A stretch of DNA of 64,000 nucleotides from Meconema thalassinum (GCA_946902985.2 CAMPQE020000054.1:372001-436000); one strand, 5' to 3'. Shown: positions 33,646-46,345, counted from the stretch's first letter. Notes: generated from the letters alone by a model not told the origin. Numbers and translations are program-made.

Positions 33646-34498
33646 TGGACAACACCGTGACGTTTGCTGCTTAATTTCTATTAGTTGTAGCCAGGTCATT
33701 TTGCAACAATTGACATTGTTTTTACCATTCATGATAACCTTTCTAGTGCTACTGAACTGAAGCCTCACTGTTGTTGAAGCTTGCAATATAACGTGCTTTG
33801 TAATTCGTACTTTTTGTCTCCAAAATTTTGTAGACATGGCGAAGACTTGTGTTTTGATTACATGCTTTACAGCGGAGGTAATACTTAAGTGCCCAGTGCA
33901 GATTTTCAGTGACAGTCAATTCACAATATTTAATTGTTGAAGATACAGAGGTGTGGCTATTTAACTAGGAACAGCCTTATGACGACAATATACAAGTTAC
34001 CCTCATGTTAGTTGGAGTCGATAAGGATTCTCGTTTGAACCGCGTGGTTTGTAACACAAGGAGATCAGGTAATTTGTGAATTCCGAATGGCTGTGTGCTA
34101 CTAGTGGCGATTTACAATACCTGTACAGTGTACGAAGTTCAATTTCACGTGTCTAATTAAGCGTATTGATAGAGCTTAACCGTGAGTACTTTATAGTCTG
34201 ACGAAATAATTTTTTATCTACTCACCGCAAATCAAGTTTAGTGTAGGATTTTTTTATTTCCCTGCTTTATAAGCAGCCACAATTACTTATTCAATTTATC
34301 AATTCAATCGCAATGATAACAACTTACTCTACCAGCGTCATGGTCGTATTTGTTTTACTGTTGTTGACAAACATATAACCGCTCCTTATCACTGTGCACT
34401 TCCTCATCTGATTTATTGTATATGAGAATGATTTGGCGTAGCCTACTGGTATAAGTAAGGTCTCTAATTAATTCTACAGTGCTTTTCTTGTGTTCTAG
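33646..34498 (+). other. Upstream region of the host gene; possible promoter and 5' UTR exon
   Basis: No transposon is recognised here. A candidate acceptor (ttcttgtgttctag, 34485-34498) precedes the coding exon, which implies a spliced 5' leader starting upstream in this interval. A possible donor (gatcag|gtaatttg) lies near 34066. I cannot fix the transcription start. Confidence 0.35.
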
Positions 34499-34511
34499 TT
34501 TGCTGAACACA

Positions 34512-34580
34512 ATGGAGAATCAACTATTTATTAAATGTGAGCCAGACTGGTTGACTCATACAGTTGAAGTCTCTAACACT
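34512..34580 (+). CDS. Host gene exon 1 (coding): acidic N-terminus, zinc-finger-gene-like
   Basis: ATG at 34512 opens 23 codons (MENQLFIKCEPDWLTHTVEV...) that end exactly at donor GTGAGT (34581), phase 0. An acceptor lies 13 bp upstream of the ATG. The I-K-C-E-P-x-W layout is what I expect at the start of arthropod C2H2 zinc-finger proteins of the IKxEP type. The I-K-C-E is a psi-K-x-E (SUMO-acceptor-like) motif. Three later exons continue in phase. The zinc-finger exons themselves are not in the window, so the family call is inference. Confidence 0.65.
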
Positions 34581-34765
34581 GTGAGTTGCATTTCGATTCG
34601 TATATGCAGTAACATTGCATTCTTAGTGATGTGCATGACAAGTGAGGTTTAGTGACTTAACACACTACTTAATGGTAAATGGCACGCTAACGTTTAGTAA
34701 CGTAACTTAGTACTCATATTGTGTGTGCATATTTTTGATTGGGTCATACTTGTGTTACTTCGCAG

Positions 34766-34864
34766 GAGCCAACTGTCCTGTTGCCCTCGGATAAGCTGAA
34801 AGACGAGGCTGCTGATATATTTGACGATGAAAGGATAGCAGTTAAGGAGGAACATGGACTACAA
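34766..34864 (+). CDS. Host gene exon 2
   Basis: 33 codons, phase 0 at both ends, between acceptor tgttacttcgcag and donor GTAATT. The sequence is acidic: EPTVLLPSDKLKDEAADIFD followed by an AVKEE motif. It carries a second psi-K-x-E site. No stop is present in this frame. Confidence 0.65.
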
Positions 34865-36689
34865 GTAATTATCGGTTCTGTGTCATTTCTCTTGTAATAA
34901 CAGAATAACACATTCATGTTGACCGACTGAAAAGCACCAAACTTTTGTTTACTAAGGCAACACTGAAAAATGGCTTCAAACCTCACAATGAATGAATATT
35001 GTTTGGAAGATTGGAATACTTAGCCTTGTTTTTTATAAGAACACCAACAGTAGCTGATGTTATTGTATTGATACAGCAGTTCCACTCTGCTGGCACCCTG
35101 GATCCTATTATAGGTTAAGTCCACACAATGTGCCATGTTATAACTCTATCATATAAGGCATTTGAGATATGATTGCCCTTAAGAGAATGCGCTGCTGGTT
35201 GCTATAGGCTACTGGGGAAGAGGGAAGACTGCCACAGCAAAGCAAGCTCGTTACCGGCATAAAACGATGTTAAGATTCTAACTTGGGCACCAGCAATCGT
35301 AGCCTATTGCTAATCAATAATCATCATCAGATCTTAATTCTTATTTTCATGAAAACGTGACTGCCAACGGAACAAACAGAAAACCGTACATTCCGGGCTA
35401 ATGCGCTTTGTCTCTGGTAGTTCATTTGTCAACTCTTGATCTAGCCTACACGACCAGTTTGTAGAGTGCTATATTATCTAGAATAATTTGTATTAATTAC
35501 TGTTTTAGAGAGCTTATGTGCATACAATAATTTTAGTATCACCTTACCTCCAGTTACGTACGGAGGATTACCATCTGGGGGCGGGCTCATTAATAGGGTA
35601 CATTATTAAAGGGCAGATGGCCCCTTAAAACGACTTTCATCATCATACATAATTAATTAACCGCTCTCTTTGCATTAAAAGTACAGTACGTTAGGCCTCA
35701 CTATGAGAAGATAAAACAGTAAGTAAATATTAAACTAAAATGATGCAGTGGTATCCTCATGTGCATACGTAATATTGATATTATGCGAGAGAAAAATAAT
35801 ATTGTGCTCCCCGTGTTCTACTATTGACCTTATCTGTATTGCAGAAACTCTTCATGTAGCGAATTATCTTTAACACAATTAAAGCAATTCGAAGCGACAT
35901 GAAAGGGGATACCGATCGCATCCTTCAGTAGCAAAACTGATACATGGCTAGCTGCAAATCAGAAGAAGTCGTCGCGCTATGAGTAGAGTGCAGGTCATTT
36001 AACAAGTGATGAACGTGATCACTTTGTAAATATATACTAGCGGTAGTGTAAAACAAGTGATAGATGGGACAATATAGAGTTTCAAGTAAAGAAATGCCTC
36101 TGGGGGTTTAAACCCTACCCCCCCCCCCCCTTTGGGAAGCTACTGCTTACCATGAATAGGAAATTTCTTGAGACCCACATGATCTGAGTAGCGACCGTTA
36201 TTGTTTATGTTTTTCTTGTATTGGGCTCCTCTTATCCATTTCTTCTTCTTTTCACCATCCCCAGTCAGCTCTCCCTCAATTCTCATCCCGAAAGTTATAG
36301 GTACAGTAATCATCATTTTTCCCACCCTAATTGACAGTCTCTTTAGTACCTGATAAATTATCCTAATTTCTTAAGGGGGCAGGCCTTATCCTACCCCTCA
36401 TGGTATAATGGTGTAATAGCTTAGCACAACTGCCTGGAATATAAGGTATTCTGATATATTCCACTTGTCATAAAAAGTAACTAAAAGGGCGGTGATCTTG
36501 AAGGCAGGGTTTCACCCAACGTAACTGGTTTTAGTTGGCCACGACGTGATTTGGAACCAGTGATATCACGAATATTTTCTCCATTATGCACTAAGTCTAC
36601 ACTTCTTTAAAAGTGTTAAATAATTGCACTGCTCTGAGTCTGAAACTGATTTCTTCCCTATTGCACTTGTTAATATTTTTACACAACAC

Positions 36690-36985
36690 AGCCGCCTCCT
36701 CCTCGTCATCTATTAGATGATTTGGCTCAAGTAACGATCGCGATACCCTTCACGTTCTTTGTTGTTTCCCCGCTCAAAACCCCCTATTCCCCAGGCTTTT
36801 CCCGTAAGCTTGCTAGAGGAGTATTTCGTGACGTCAGTGATGACGTCACGGACGCCGCCATTTTGTTTTAGGGGAATTTCGTGCCGCTGGGACTCGCGGT
36901 CTATACTAATACCAGCGTTTCCGGCTTTTCCACTCTGTGACCAGTCAGGTTGCTCCTTCGCCATCATTCCAAATATTTATTACTG
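36690..36985. other. GC-rich island with minus-strand 84-codon frame
   Basis: This segment is richer in GC than its surroundings. On the minus strand it reads MAKEQPDWSQSGKAGNAGIS, ...QNGGVRDVITDV..., ...AWGIGGFERGNNKEREGYRD. I recognise no family. The frame spans the CRE palindrome, so an old element's promoter or leader is as likely as a gene. Confidence 0.25.
36827..36850. promoter_or_regulatory. Double CRE/ATF site in a perfect palindrome
   Basis: Two full TGACGTCA octamers (36829-36836 and 36841-36848) sit in an inverted repeat of CGTGACGTCA around a GTGA spacer. TGACGTCA is the consensus CREB/ATF binding site. The site lies in a GC-rich island within the host intron, possibly a promoter inherited from a transposon. 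Confidence 0.45.
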
Positions 36986-37244
36986 GCGCCGGTAACCTAG
37001 ATGTTAGGCCCCTTAAAGCAACAATTATTATCACCATGTATATTATTTCCACATAGAATAATGTATAATATCATGCAGTAAATTTCCTACTCAGTTTATT
37101 CTGTTATTTGTGCCATTTGTTATTTAAATATTTGTTTCCATCTCTTGAGTCTGATGAAGTTCACAGCTCACTCGATCCTTCCACAGCCCTCTCTTGCTTC
37201 TTTCTCCATGTATTAGCTTTGCTCGCAATCTCTGCGTATAATTT

Positions 37245-37746
37245 GATATTACGTGGTCTGACGTAGAATTCAGATATGGGCGCGCTTTATGATCAAGTGA
37301 ACGGGGACAATGTGTTGTGCCCGTATTGATCCGAGATTCATATGAGCCGAAGACCAGATCAACCCTCGTGACATCCCTTCACCAGCAAACGCACATGGAT
37401 TTTAGCTGGTCCCAACACGAGACCGTTACTCTCAGGTTTTGGGTGTGGTTATGAAACTAATCCAAGCATATGCTTATTAATAAAAGAAGGTTCAAAATCT
37501 ATTACAAATAACCATTCATTTTAAAATAAAAGCTCGAGTCCTTGAGTGATTTTTTTTTCACCACAGATTCCCAGCTTACTCTGTATTGGGGATCTGGTCG
37601 TTAGTTCACAAGCTAACTGGAAAATAAATACTCCTGATAATAAATTTCATCTTACATTACTGCCCGAATATCACCTCCAGAAGTCCATATTCTGAAACGT
37701 CATAAATTACATGCTAAGAAATGCTACATAAATAGTTCCAATGCAA
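37245..37746. repeat. Dispersed repeat, copy 2
   Basis: Same orientation as and collinear with 1-563. It lacks ~50 bp present there near 125-175 (aacggtcacgttaaac segment) and carries many point differences. No coding frame. Confidence 0.8.
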
Positions 37747-38238
37747 ATAACAAATGTCAATTATTCTTCAGATCTAATTACATTTCTCCTACCTGCGACA
37801 GTAAATGCCTAATCCCCTGTCGTTCCACAACGTTCAGTAACATCCGACACACAAACCAGAATAAAGATATAAGTTACGATGGTACCACACCCACCATTTA
37901 AACTGATTAATTTAAATCAAGCTAGTTAAATCCTGTACAAAGTATCCTACAAAACTTCGCATCTGAAACTCATTCCTAAGCTGTAAAAGAAACAAATTAC
38001 ATATAAGAAAAATATATAGAAGCAAAAACATGATCTCGATTGGGTTGACGTACTGTTGACAGCTCATCAGCTGTTCCTTCAGAAAGTCGTCTCGCAATCA
38101 GTGAAGTCTCATATTTCTTATCTAGGTCTTGTATGATGCATTGTGTTTGGATGGTATTCAAAATGATGGAACACTGTGTATGATTTATTTCCACCAATGT
38201 AAAGGAACGTGTTTGTAAAACAAGTAGTTTCTCGGCAG

Positions 38239-38355
38239 GATGATACTGGTCAGACTGAGGATATTAAGATAGAAGAGTTTTCGATACCAGAGCATGTTCC
38301 AAGAAAGGAAGAAATAGAGAGTCCTCCTTCAGCGAGTGATGGAGATTTGAAAGAG
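38239..38355 (+). CDS. Host gene exon 3
   Basis: 39 codons, phase 0 at both ends, between acceptor tttctcggcag and donor GTAAGT. It reads DDTGQTEDIKIEEFSIPEHV and then an acidic, Ser/Pro-rich stretch (ESPPSASDGDLKE). I-K-I-E is the third psi-K-x-E motif. The preceding intron is 3.4 kb. The following intron is ~11.8 kb as far as the next acceptor. Confidence 0.65.
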
Positions 38356-38446
38356 GTAAGTTCCTTTTGGGTTACTACTTGTTGCACCGTGTAAGAGACA
38401 TCACCTGATCGCCATCTTCCTCTCACCATTGCTATTAAGGGAATAC

Positions 38447-38554
38447 AAAACTCAGCAATTCTTCTAGGTTTGTGCCGTGTCTTGTGTGGGGTTTCGCCTA
38501 GGACACCAAGCTGGCTCATCGGCGGGCTCTTGGTGTCCCCGCCCGGACCCTCAC
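38447..38554. repeat. 108-bp repeat with strong hairpin, copy 1
   Basis: Nearly identical to 38699-38807. It contains GGACACCAAG (38501-38510) and CTTGGTGTCC (38528-38537), a perfect 10-bp stem with a 17-base loop. No coding frame. Confidence 0.8.
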
Positions 38555-38698
38555 AGGAGTATCGAACTGCGCGATACCTCCCTTTTTATAGAGTGTAACT
38601 GCACTCCTTGACTGCGAGAACGAAAAGCTCAAGCAGCCTCTACCTCCCTATGAAGGCTTCCGAAAAGATGGTATATTTGCTTTCACGGCCGGTGAATT

Positions 38699-38807
38699 AA
38701 AACTCAGCAATTCTTCTAGGTTTGTGCCGTGTCTTATGTGGGGTTTCGCCTAGGACACCAAGCTGGCTCATCGGCAGGCTCTTGGTGTCCCTGCCCGGAC
38801 CCCCACA
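38699..38807. repeat. 108-bp repeat with strong hairpin, copy 2
   Basis: Differs from copy 1 at only a few positions (ttatg/ttgtg, ggcagg/ggcggg, cctgcc/ccgccc, acccccac/accctcac). The stem is unchanged. The spacing between copies is 252 bp. Confidence 0.8.
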
Positions 38808-40095
38808 ACATTGTGTATTCAGACCGTATTGATGAAAAATGGAAGGTTTTTGCTATTAGGTTGGGTGTGGTATGGTAAGTACTAGACTTGCAGGAGTTGG
38901 CTTCTGCTGGCTTATTAATAAAGGCACTGGCAATAATAATTATGAGACATGAAATTTGCTTCCACCAAATTGTACTTGAAATGATACGGGATGGAAATGC
39001 GATGAATATTTCTTCAGATCCTCTCCTCACTACTACAATACATGAGAAATGATTGGTGACAACTGTTATTTATTTATCAGTTGGAGAATGAAACACACAT
39101 CATATCATTTAACGTGAATTTATCTCCAATATCAAATTGTGACGATTAACCATCTTATACACTTAGTATTAGTACAAATACTGCGACATGAGTCTACCAG
39201 AACAAACAAAATCTGATGACCCTACCATGGTGGAATCAGCGTGTGTGGATAGACCGATGAACCAGGATCTCATAATCTATAAACTTGTTTTAAATATCGT
39301 TTCCGTCGAATATAAGACATAAAACCAAATCATTTACCTCGAAATAAGTACGAATTTCACCAATTCTAAATTCATTTTCAAATAACATACCCTTCCAGTA
39401 AACTATACTGAACAATCAAAATCGAAAATTCAAATCCACTAATCCAATCTGAACTGGAAACACTTAGGAGAAAGAACTTCCCTTGCTAACAATCGGCTGA
39501 TCCGGTATGAATGACCACTAACGCCTCAGTAAGCCTCAAATATCAAACTCAATATCTATCACCAACACATCTGTTCACTTCAGAATGATAAGTGCGATTC
39601 ATTTCTCGCTGAGGCTCCAAGATCACATGTATCTTCGTTGAACAATTGCATTGTATGTGTTATGCATATCATTTGTATATCTAAGTGAGAACTCAACTCA
39701 TTCGAACCTCAACATGAACAATTGCCTCACAAATAAAGTCTCTCACTGGCCCCCTTGTCGAATATTCAAATATTATAGGTTTACGTACCTCGATGATTAT
39801 CACAAACTATGGGCGATAAGTGGCTGCACCTGTCACCACTCTTCGACATACACTTATTACATGGCTTAACGTAAAATGGCACATTATTCATAACACACAC
39901 ATATTGCATGCTAATTACTCACACATTATAAACCTTACCTTTCGAGTCACTAATGTTTCATCTCAAATAATAACTCGTGATCAATCTCGCTGATCAATCA
40001 ATGGCCTGCATGTAAATTCAAAGGCTTTCTCGGGGTGAATGACCCGAGCGTCTCAACTTTACTAATATTATTCTATCACTGGTCATGAAAACATA
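38808..40095. other. Intron sequence, no gene seen
   Basis: AT-rich intron DNA without recognisable element borders. The 98-codon minus frame at 38734-39030 overlaps the hairpin repeat and is likely chance. Confidence 0.5.
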
Positions 40096-40097
40096 TA

Positions 40098-40804
40098 CGG
40101 GGTGTTTGAAAATGAACTCCCTGGTTTTAATGTGTCCTAAAATCTGTACAAAGTGACATACACTATTCTAGTTTGTGGTGTGTGATTCATCAACTCTCTA
40201 AGTTTGGCTCCCCTGCAGTCGGAAGGTCTGCTTGACCATGAGACGGCCACAGTGTTTGTTTCCTCTGTTCCCTCAGTCCAGTCCAGGTGTGCATGCAGTG
40301 CAGAGCAACTCAGTAGCAATGTGTACTCCGCAACAGAAAGCAGAGTGTTTTAATTTTCTTGTGAAAACTAAGTCAGTTATAACAGTGAATCGAAATTTTA
40401 CACGTCAGAATGGTGGTAAACCACCTACAGCAAAATCAATCCGTAATTAGCTAAAGTCTTTCAAGGAAACCGGTAGTTTTTTAAAAGCAAAATCACCAGG
40501 TAGACCGAGAACTTCTGAAGATGTTGTTGAACAGATCCGTGTTTCATGAGTTTGGAGCTAGAAGAAGTCATTGGTCAGATCTAGTCTACAATTAGGAGTG
40601 CCTAAAGGTACTGTTTATGATGCTATACGTAAAAGACTCAAGTTGCGCCCCTACAAATTGCAACTGTTACATGAAATAAAACCTACTGATAAAATCAAAA
40701 CTTGGAGAGTTGATGAATCACACACCACAAACTAGAATAGTGTATGTCACTTTATACAGATTCTAGGATACATTAAAACTAGGGGGTTCTTTTTCATTAC
40801 CCTG
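40098..40804 (+). mobile_element. Tc1/mariner-type MITE with transposase N-terminus, 707 bp
   Basis: Inverted repeats of ~100 bp (40098-40198 and 40705-40804) are flanked by TA on both sides (40096-40097 and 40805-40806). Inside is the start of a transposase and nothing more, so this is an internally deleted copy. TA duplication and long TIRs fit the IS630-Tc1-mariner superfamily. Confidence 0.85.
40320..40690 (+). pseudogene. Transposase N-terminal HTH fragment (DUF4817-type)
   Basis: Starting MCTPQQKAECFNFLVKTKSV, it runs on through RNFTRQNGGKPPTAKSIR (helix-turn-helix), SPGRPRTSEDVVEQIR, LGVPKGTVYDAIRKRLKL and RPYKLQLLHEIKPTDK. There are in-frame stops at 40448 and near 40547-40560. This is the DNA-binding half of transposases often labelled DUF4817. 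The DDE catalytic half is deleted. Confidence 0.75.
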
Positions 40805-40806
40805 TA

Positions 40807-41640
40807 ATCTCACTCCATCCTGACGTCTATGCGTGATTTCACACTCAATATACATGGTTATATTTCAACATACACTTCATCTAATGAAGAGGTGACCAGA
40901 AATAAATAACATCCTATAATCTAACGCGTACTTTTGCTATTCGTGATATGCTATTGCTACTTTATAAGACACCTCAAAAGCCCTATTTTAGCCTATAACA
41001 ATCAAAACGTAAGAAAAAAAAGTATCCTAACTAGACTATGTTATATTTACATTCACAAATCCTCTTCCATAAACAGGAAGTGACATTGAAATATATCCAA
41101 CTTATAATGTTTTCATCGCCCTCCGTAGTTTATGGTGACGGGCCACGGACAGCCCCTTCCATAACGACTAATTCACAGTTATAAAGTCGGCACTCATTTC
41201 ATGATGTCTTACGTCTTGCTCACATTAGTACACATTACAAATTTTTTCATGGTAATATATATATATTTTTTTTTTTATGATACACAAACTGTGGGTTCCA
41301 CCATTTATACTCCCTAGCCACTCCGGTAATGTGACTGGATCCTCCAAAGTCGTTTGTTCTCCTGGCGCATTGATATTGTGTCTATTTTATACATAAAATA
41401 ATCTGCTTTCATGGTGTTTTACACGAACAAATGACTTAATAATTCTTGCCTGTATTTTTATAGTTCCCTTCATGTACCATATTTTGTATAGAATCCTTAT
41501 ATTTCTCTAATTCGTGATCTGAATGGGTGTGTCTTCGCTGTTCTATGACGCGCCCAACGGATTTCTGTAGGCTGGGGATTCACCTAATCGACACCTGTCA
41601 AGGTGGGTAGTTTATTAGCTGAGGAATAACCCACCCACCA
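40807..41640. other. Intron sequence, no gene seen
   Basis: AT-rich DNA with short T/TA runs near 41257-41277. I see nothing that can be supported as a gene. Confidence 0.5.
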
Positions 41641-41649
41641 AGGGAAGAT

Positions 41650-44600
41650 GATTAAAAAAAAAGGAAGTAGGTTTTGGATTGGAAATAAAGGATAGAAAAA
41701 TAGGAGGAGAGTCCCACAAAATTAATAAGTTTAACTTTAAATACCTTTAGAGGCAGTTGCCACTGAAAATTAACTCTTTGATACCTAAAGTAGGTACGAA
41801 CTTGGTCGAAGCTAACGGGAACCGCAGCCGGGACTTGGGCGATTTGCAAGAGAGAGGCTTTAGTGTATTTCCTCCCAAGCATGTATGAAACTACTATAGG
41901 GAAGGGTGATGGTCTGGCGAGACTGATAGTAACAAATTTATCGTATGTCTTCTCAAAGAAATTCGGTTTTACAAAATAATTCGAAGAATGCCAATGATTT
42001 AACTCAGGTTTGGTATTTCCAATTTCCAAAATTATGGAGTTCCTGTAAGGGCGACCCAGTGTCTCTAAGAAGGAAAATGATAAAAGATTATGCCTTATGG
42101 AGTAATCTTGGTAAAGGAACCAATGGTTGCATTGGAAAATGGCTAAGCTTTTACTCAGCGAGGAGCCGGCTAAAAGTTTAGACAAAAAGAAACACTTATC
42201 TTTTAGAAAACTGACCATAAGTTTTCGGAGAGGGTCTCCACAAGCAGGTAGCTGGCTTAGCGAGCTTTACTTGCCTTACTGGCCAATTAGAATTAGCTAT
42301 TAAAGCTAAAAAGAACTTTAGTGAGGTGAAAATTAAGAGTTCTTGCTCAAATGCAACAAATGGTGAAAGCCCTATTGATGATTTTAATGTCATTGAGTGA
42401 GGAGAGTCAAGGAAGACAGGATTTTGCCTAAACTTTGTATTCGTAAATGAAAAAGCGAAAGGAAACGCTTCATTTATTTAACAATTCAAAGAAGTTTGAG
42501 GAAATTAACAATTATGTAATATAATTTTGACAAACATAGTTCATTTGAAATTTTTAACAAATGGGGTCACAGACCTCTCAACATTAAACGTTTGCTCCAG
42601 GCAATTGACAATTTACAAGGTTTCAAACCTTACATGTTTCTAAAATCTTTATAAGATTTAAACAAATAAACAATGAAGCAATTAAAGTTTGAACGTGAAT
42701 TGGAGTACAAAGAGTGTACCTTAAGAAATTCTTGAGAGAATGTTCTAGAGAAAGTGACAACTTCGAAAATAACAATAATAAAAACATGAAAAATAAGATA
42801 GAAGTTCCTACAACTTCTTATATTTATACAGAATTACTATATGAGAATTATACAAAAGAGGGCAGGTCACTTACTGTGAAACCTGAAGAAAGTTAAAAGG
42901 AAGGTTCTAGACTTCCCAAGTTTGAGCAGGAATCACTAGCCGAATGGGACAGTTTCCATTTCGTGAAACCTGAACATGACTCGCTCAAGAGTTTAAAGAA
43001 TTGTTTTCCCTGATTATAGGAAAGGAACAATGTGAATTTGAAACTTGTATCACACAAGCAATTATGCAGAATTTAATTAATGTTAAACTAGCAAAGTTGT
43101 AAGGGCACTTCGAGAGTGACACCTTATAGGAAAGTTACAATTTTATTAATAATGGTGGTTAGTAGAAGGTTGAGGAAAGATCATTTGGATATAGGATCAA
43201 TGTTCATGGCCGTATTTAAGGTAAACGGACGAGCGCGACGCGGTAGAAACGTGGAACAAGCACTGGATATCACTGTAGTCTATAAAGATGGATGCAAAGT
43301 TCACTATAGAAACACTAAAGTTTATGAGAAAGAAAGTCATTGCAATTATGGAAATAACTGATTGCACTATATAGGTGAGAGTCTATTTCTTGAAAAAGTT
43401 GTGATTTACAATTAAATGTACCATAAAACATTCCAGTGGTTCCAGCGGTGGAAGAAAGTTAGCTATTGCAACAATTTGTAAGGAAGATTCCTCATTTTAA
43501 ATATTATTGTCACAAGTGAGTGAAAAATACCTGACGGCAAGACTCGCAGATAGAGTACAAGATCTCGAAGGTTCCAGAACGACCTTAGTGGAAAAATGGG
43601 GTTGAGAAAATCCAACGGAGGAACTAGCTTAATGAATTATAGACAGCGGGTATTAGGTAATATCCCACGTAGTGAGAGGATTTCTCATTTGAATAGCTTA
43701 AGAAAGCTCTTTTTTAGTAAAGTTGGCTTATACAAGCAAAAGCTCAACATGGCAAATCCCACGAAGAATGATTTTTGCCCCAAAGTAAATAATTTCACAC
43801 TGTCTATAAAAATATCATTAAAAGCACGTGGAAGTTAAAACCATGAAGATGAGGTTAAAACTTTTAAAATGGTACTTATCTTGATTTCATGTTGAAGGCG
43901 AAGTTTCCCTGGATGACAACTACCTTGCCAACATGGCGTAGAAGAGTGTGTGCCTCTTGGTTTGAGGAGGCTAGCTCGAGAGGAGCTTTAACTGATCGAG
44001 TCAACTGCCGACTGAGAAGTGAGTCCTGCTCAACGGAGCACGGAGGGTCCAAGGAAGGGAAAAAGAGTGGGGGGTAGGAAACAAAAGGAGAACATATAAA
44101 CATTGCCAATGTTACAACAAAAAATGATCTTCTCTTGGTGAGCTGGTCTTCAAAGAGTTGACAACAGATGATACTAGCGCAGCATGGTGAGTAAAGAAGT
44201 AGACGTAGTCCTCTTGCTCAAGGAGAAAATAGCTGGCGATGGTAACAGGATCTGGCGGCCAAATGGATAAGTAAGTCCTCTAGCACCAGGAAGAATTGAG
44301 GAGCTTCAGAGATTCGCTGCGAGATGACGCTAGGTGGGTCACAGAAGTTATATATCTAGAACAGACTTATGAAGACATAAGAGATTTGCATATCAAGGAG
44401 AAAACAGAAGATCACTGTTGGTGTTTGACAAAGAGGAAGGAAGAAATGAACATGCAAGGAGCAATAAAAATTATATCTCAGGTACCGTGTATTCAAAGAA
44501 TACACCATACTGGGGGGGAACACCAACAGAGAGCAAATAAGCAGTTACACAAGGAGTGGTGGGTACGCAACTCTGCTGTCCTGGCAAATACACGGAAGAA

Positions 44601-44670
44601 AACGGATGGGTGCAGAAAGGCCTATCATATTCACCGTCGATCTGCTTCACTTTTATTTGTATGTTAACAC
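41650..44670. other. ORF-rich segment of unknown origin, probably a decayed element
   Basis: Coding-like pieces lie on both strands: a 188-codon minus frame (41652-42218), plus-strand frames at 41945-42181 (MSSQRNSVLQNNSKNANDLT...), 42714-42896, 43116-43361 and 43596-43838, and 44296-44667 (MRSFRDSLRDDARWVTEVIY...). In the plus-strand frames, phrases such as KQVAGLASFTCLTGQLELAI near 42240-42300 look protein-like between stops. None matches a family I can name, and no terminal repeats are visible. Confidence 0.3.
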
Positions 44671-45107
44671 TGAAAAAATCTGTATTACTGTATTTTACAT
44701 TCCTTATAACAGATTAAGATGCGTATAAGTATTTCTACCCTTATTATTCCCGTTTCCACAGTGTTGGGAAGGAGATTGAGAGAGTTCCTATGAGGCAACG
44801 GTTATTTCATACAGCCGGAGATTATGGGAACAAAATTCTTGTGTGGAATTGACGCTCCCAGCAAACGTGAACATGTTTCTGTTTGTTGGTGTCTACACTT
44901 TCATGTTTTTGTTCTTTGCCGTCAGTGATCCATCATGTGTGACATTTCTCAATATGTACGTTGATGCTTTTAGATTAAACCTACCTTGTTACCTCTATGT
45001 AGTGTTTAATGAGAATGAAATATGGTGAGGAGTTGGTAGAAGTGTCCACATCTATTAAGAAGTACAATCCCGCATTCGCTTGGAATAGTAAATGAGAAAA
45101 TAAACTA

Positions 45108-45195
45108 AACCGTTTCATAGAAAGCCGACGGTGGGTTTCAAACCCAGATGTCTTCAGAGTGGCGAAGTACCCTGACCACATGGCCTGGATCTCGA
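45108..45195 (-). repeat. tRNA-like SINE-head remnant, minus strand
   Basis: On the minus strand, ccatgtggtcagggtacttc resembles an A-box region and is followed at normal spacing by GGGTTTGAAACCC, a B-box-like core that is also palindromic. Flanking duplication not found. Confidence 0.4.
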
Positions 45196-45954
45196 AGTTT
45201 TGTGATATTTTAAATACGCTATACATAAGCCATTTTAATGATACCGTCTACATTTATGAAAGCTTTTGAAGTAGGAAATGAGCTGGAGCGAAGGTATTGA
45301 AATGTAAGTCAACGTCACTGCAGTCAGAACTGCTGCAGGCATTCTTTTGTCTGGTGAACTCTACCGGTGATACCTCAGGGAGATAGAAACACTGGCTGAT
45401 GTCCTTCAATCTTTTCCAGTTTTACAACGACGAAATCCCGGGACCGTAAAATCATACCCTGCATTGTTGTCATAAGATAGGTTATAACGTCCACGAACAA
45501 GTCGGTGTCATATCATATATCGCAGTTCACGGTGGCTGTAGATGATTGCCTACAAGATCAAGAAATGTTTCCAAATAAATAAATCAAACCATGAGGTTTA
45601 AACCCCACCTCGGCCTGCCTTAAGAAAGAAACACATGATGGCTTATTGCATTATATTTCACCTTTGTTGGCAGCCCTGATAAATGGAAAGTTTATTTATA
45701 GAAAGTTTATGCTGTTTCGCAGTACCGCAGTAAGTCTAATAACTGCTGTTGATATATAATGTAAATACAGTCGATCTACTGTTTGCAGTAGAAGCGTTAT
45801 GTAGTGGCAAAATGTATGTTAAATAGTCTAAACAACACTCTATCCAGTTGCGCTTACTGCAATTGGCTTCCTCGAAGTTTTCAGGAATTAAACGGCCATA
45901 ATCGTAAATTCTGCTGTTTTTTGTGAAAATATTCATGTAGAATATTTCTTATCA

Positions 45955-46270
45955 TACTAATATGTAAAAATGAGATGGTGTGTATCTATCTGTCAGTCTG
46001 TCTGATACTCAATCACGCAAGAACCACTGGTCCGATGTAAATTAAATTTTGCTTGGATGTAGCTGATTTACCAGGTTTACATATAGGTTACTTTTGATTT
46101 CGATATTTTGCACAATTTAAGAATGGTGACAATTTTAGTGACGTCACTACACCATTTGGTTTAAAAATTTCATGTTTCCATTTCAAATAAAAAGAGAACG
46201 CAAAGAAATAGCAAACTTTTGATGGCATATACGAGCTTTAAAATGTAATTTTCTTACAGAAAAGTCCTTA
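45955..46270 (+). mobile_element. Helitron-like 5' fragment
   Basis: The order aaaaatgagatggtgtgtatc, tctgtcagtctgtctga, acgcaagaaccactggtccg, aattttgcttggatgtag, ggtttacatataggttac matches the conserved 5' part of many insect Helitrons. No 3' end is found nearby. Confidence 0.45.
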
Positions 46271-46345
46271 ACACCTTCCGTGTATCATCAACGGTTAGCG
46301 AGTAAAACCAAAATGTGTGCTATAAAAGACGGTCAACGCCAGCGG

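Larger units (their letters stand above)
34865..38238 (+). other. Intron 2 of the host gene; repeats but no gene
   Basis: AT-rich intron. It contains a short repeat near 35560-35640 (ggaggattaccatctggggg...gggcagatggcccctt), a C14 run (36119-36132), a GC-rich island at ~36690-36985 with a CRE palindrome, a short dispersed motif (36995-37015) and the second copy of the repeat seen at 1-563. Confidence 0.5.
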
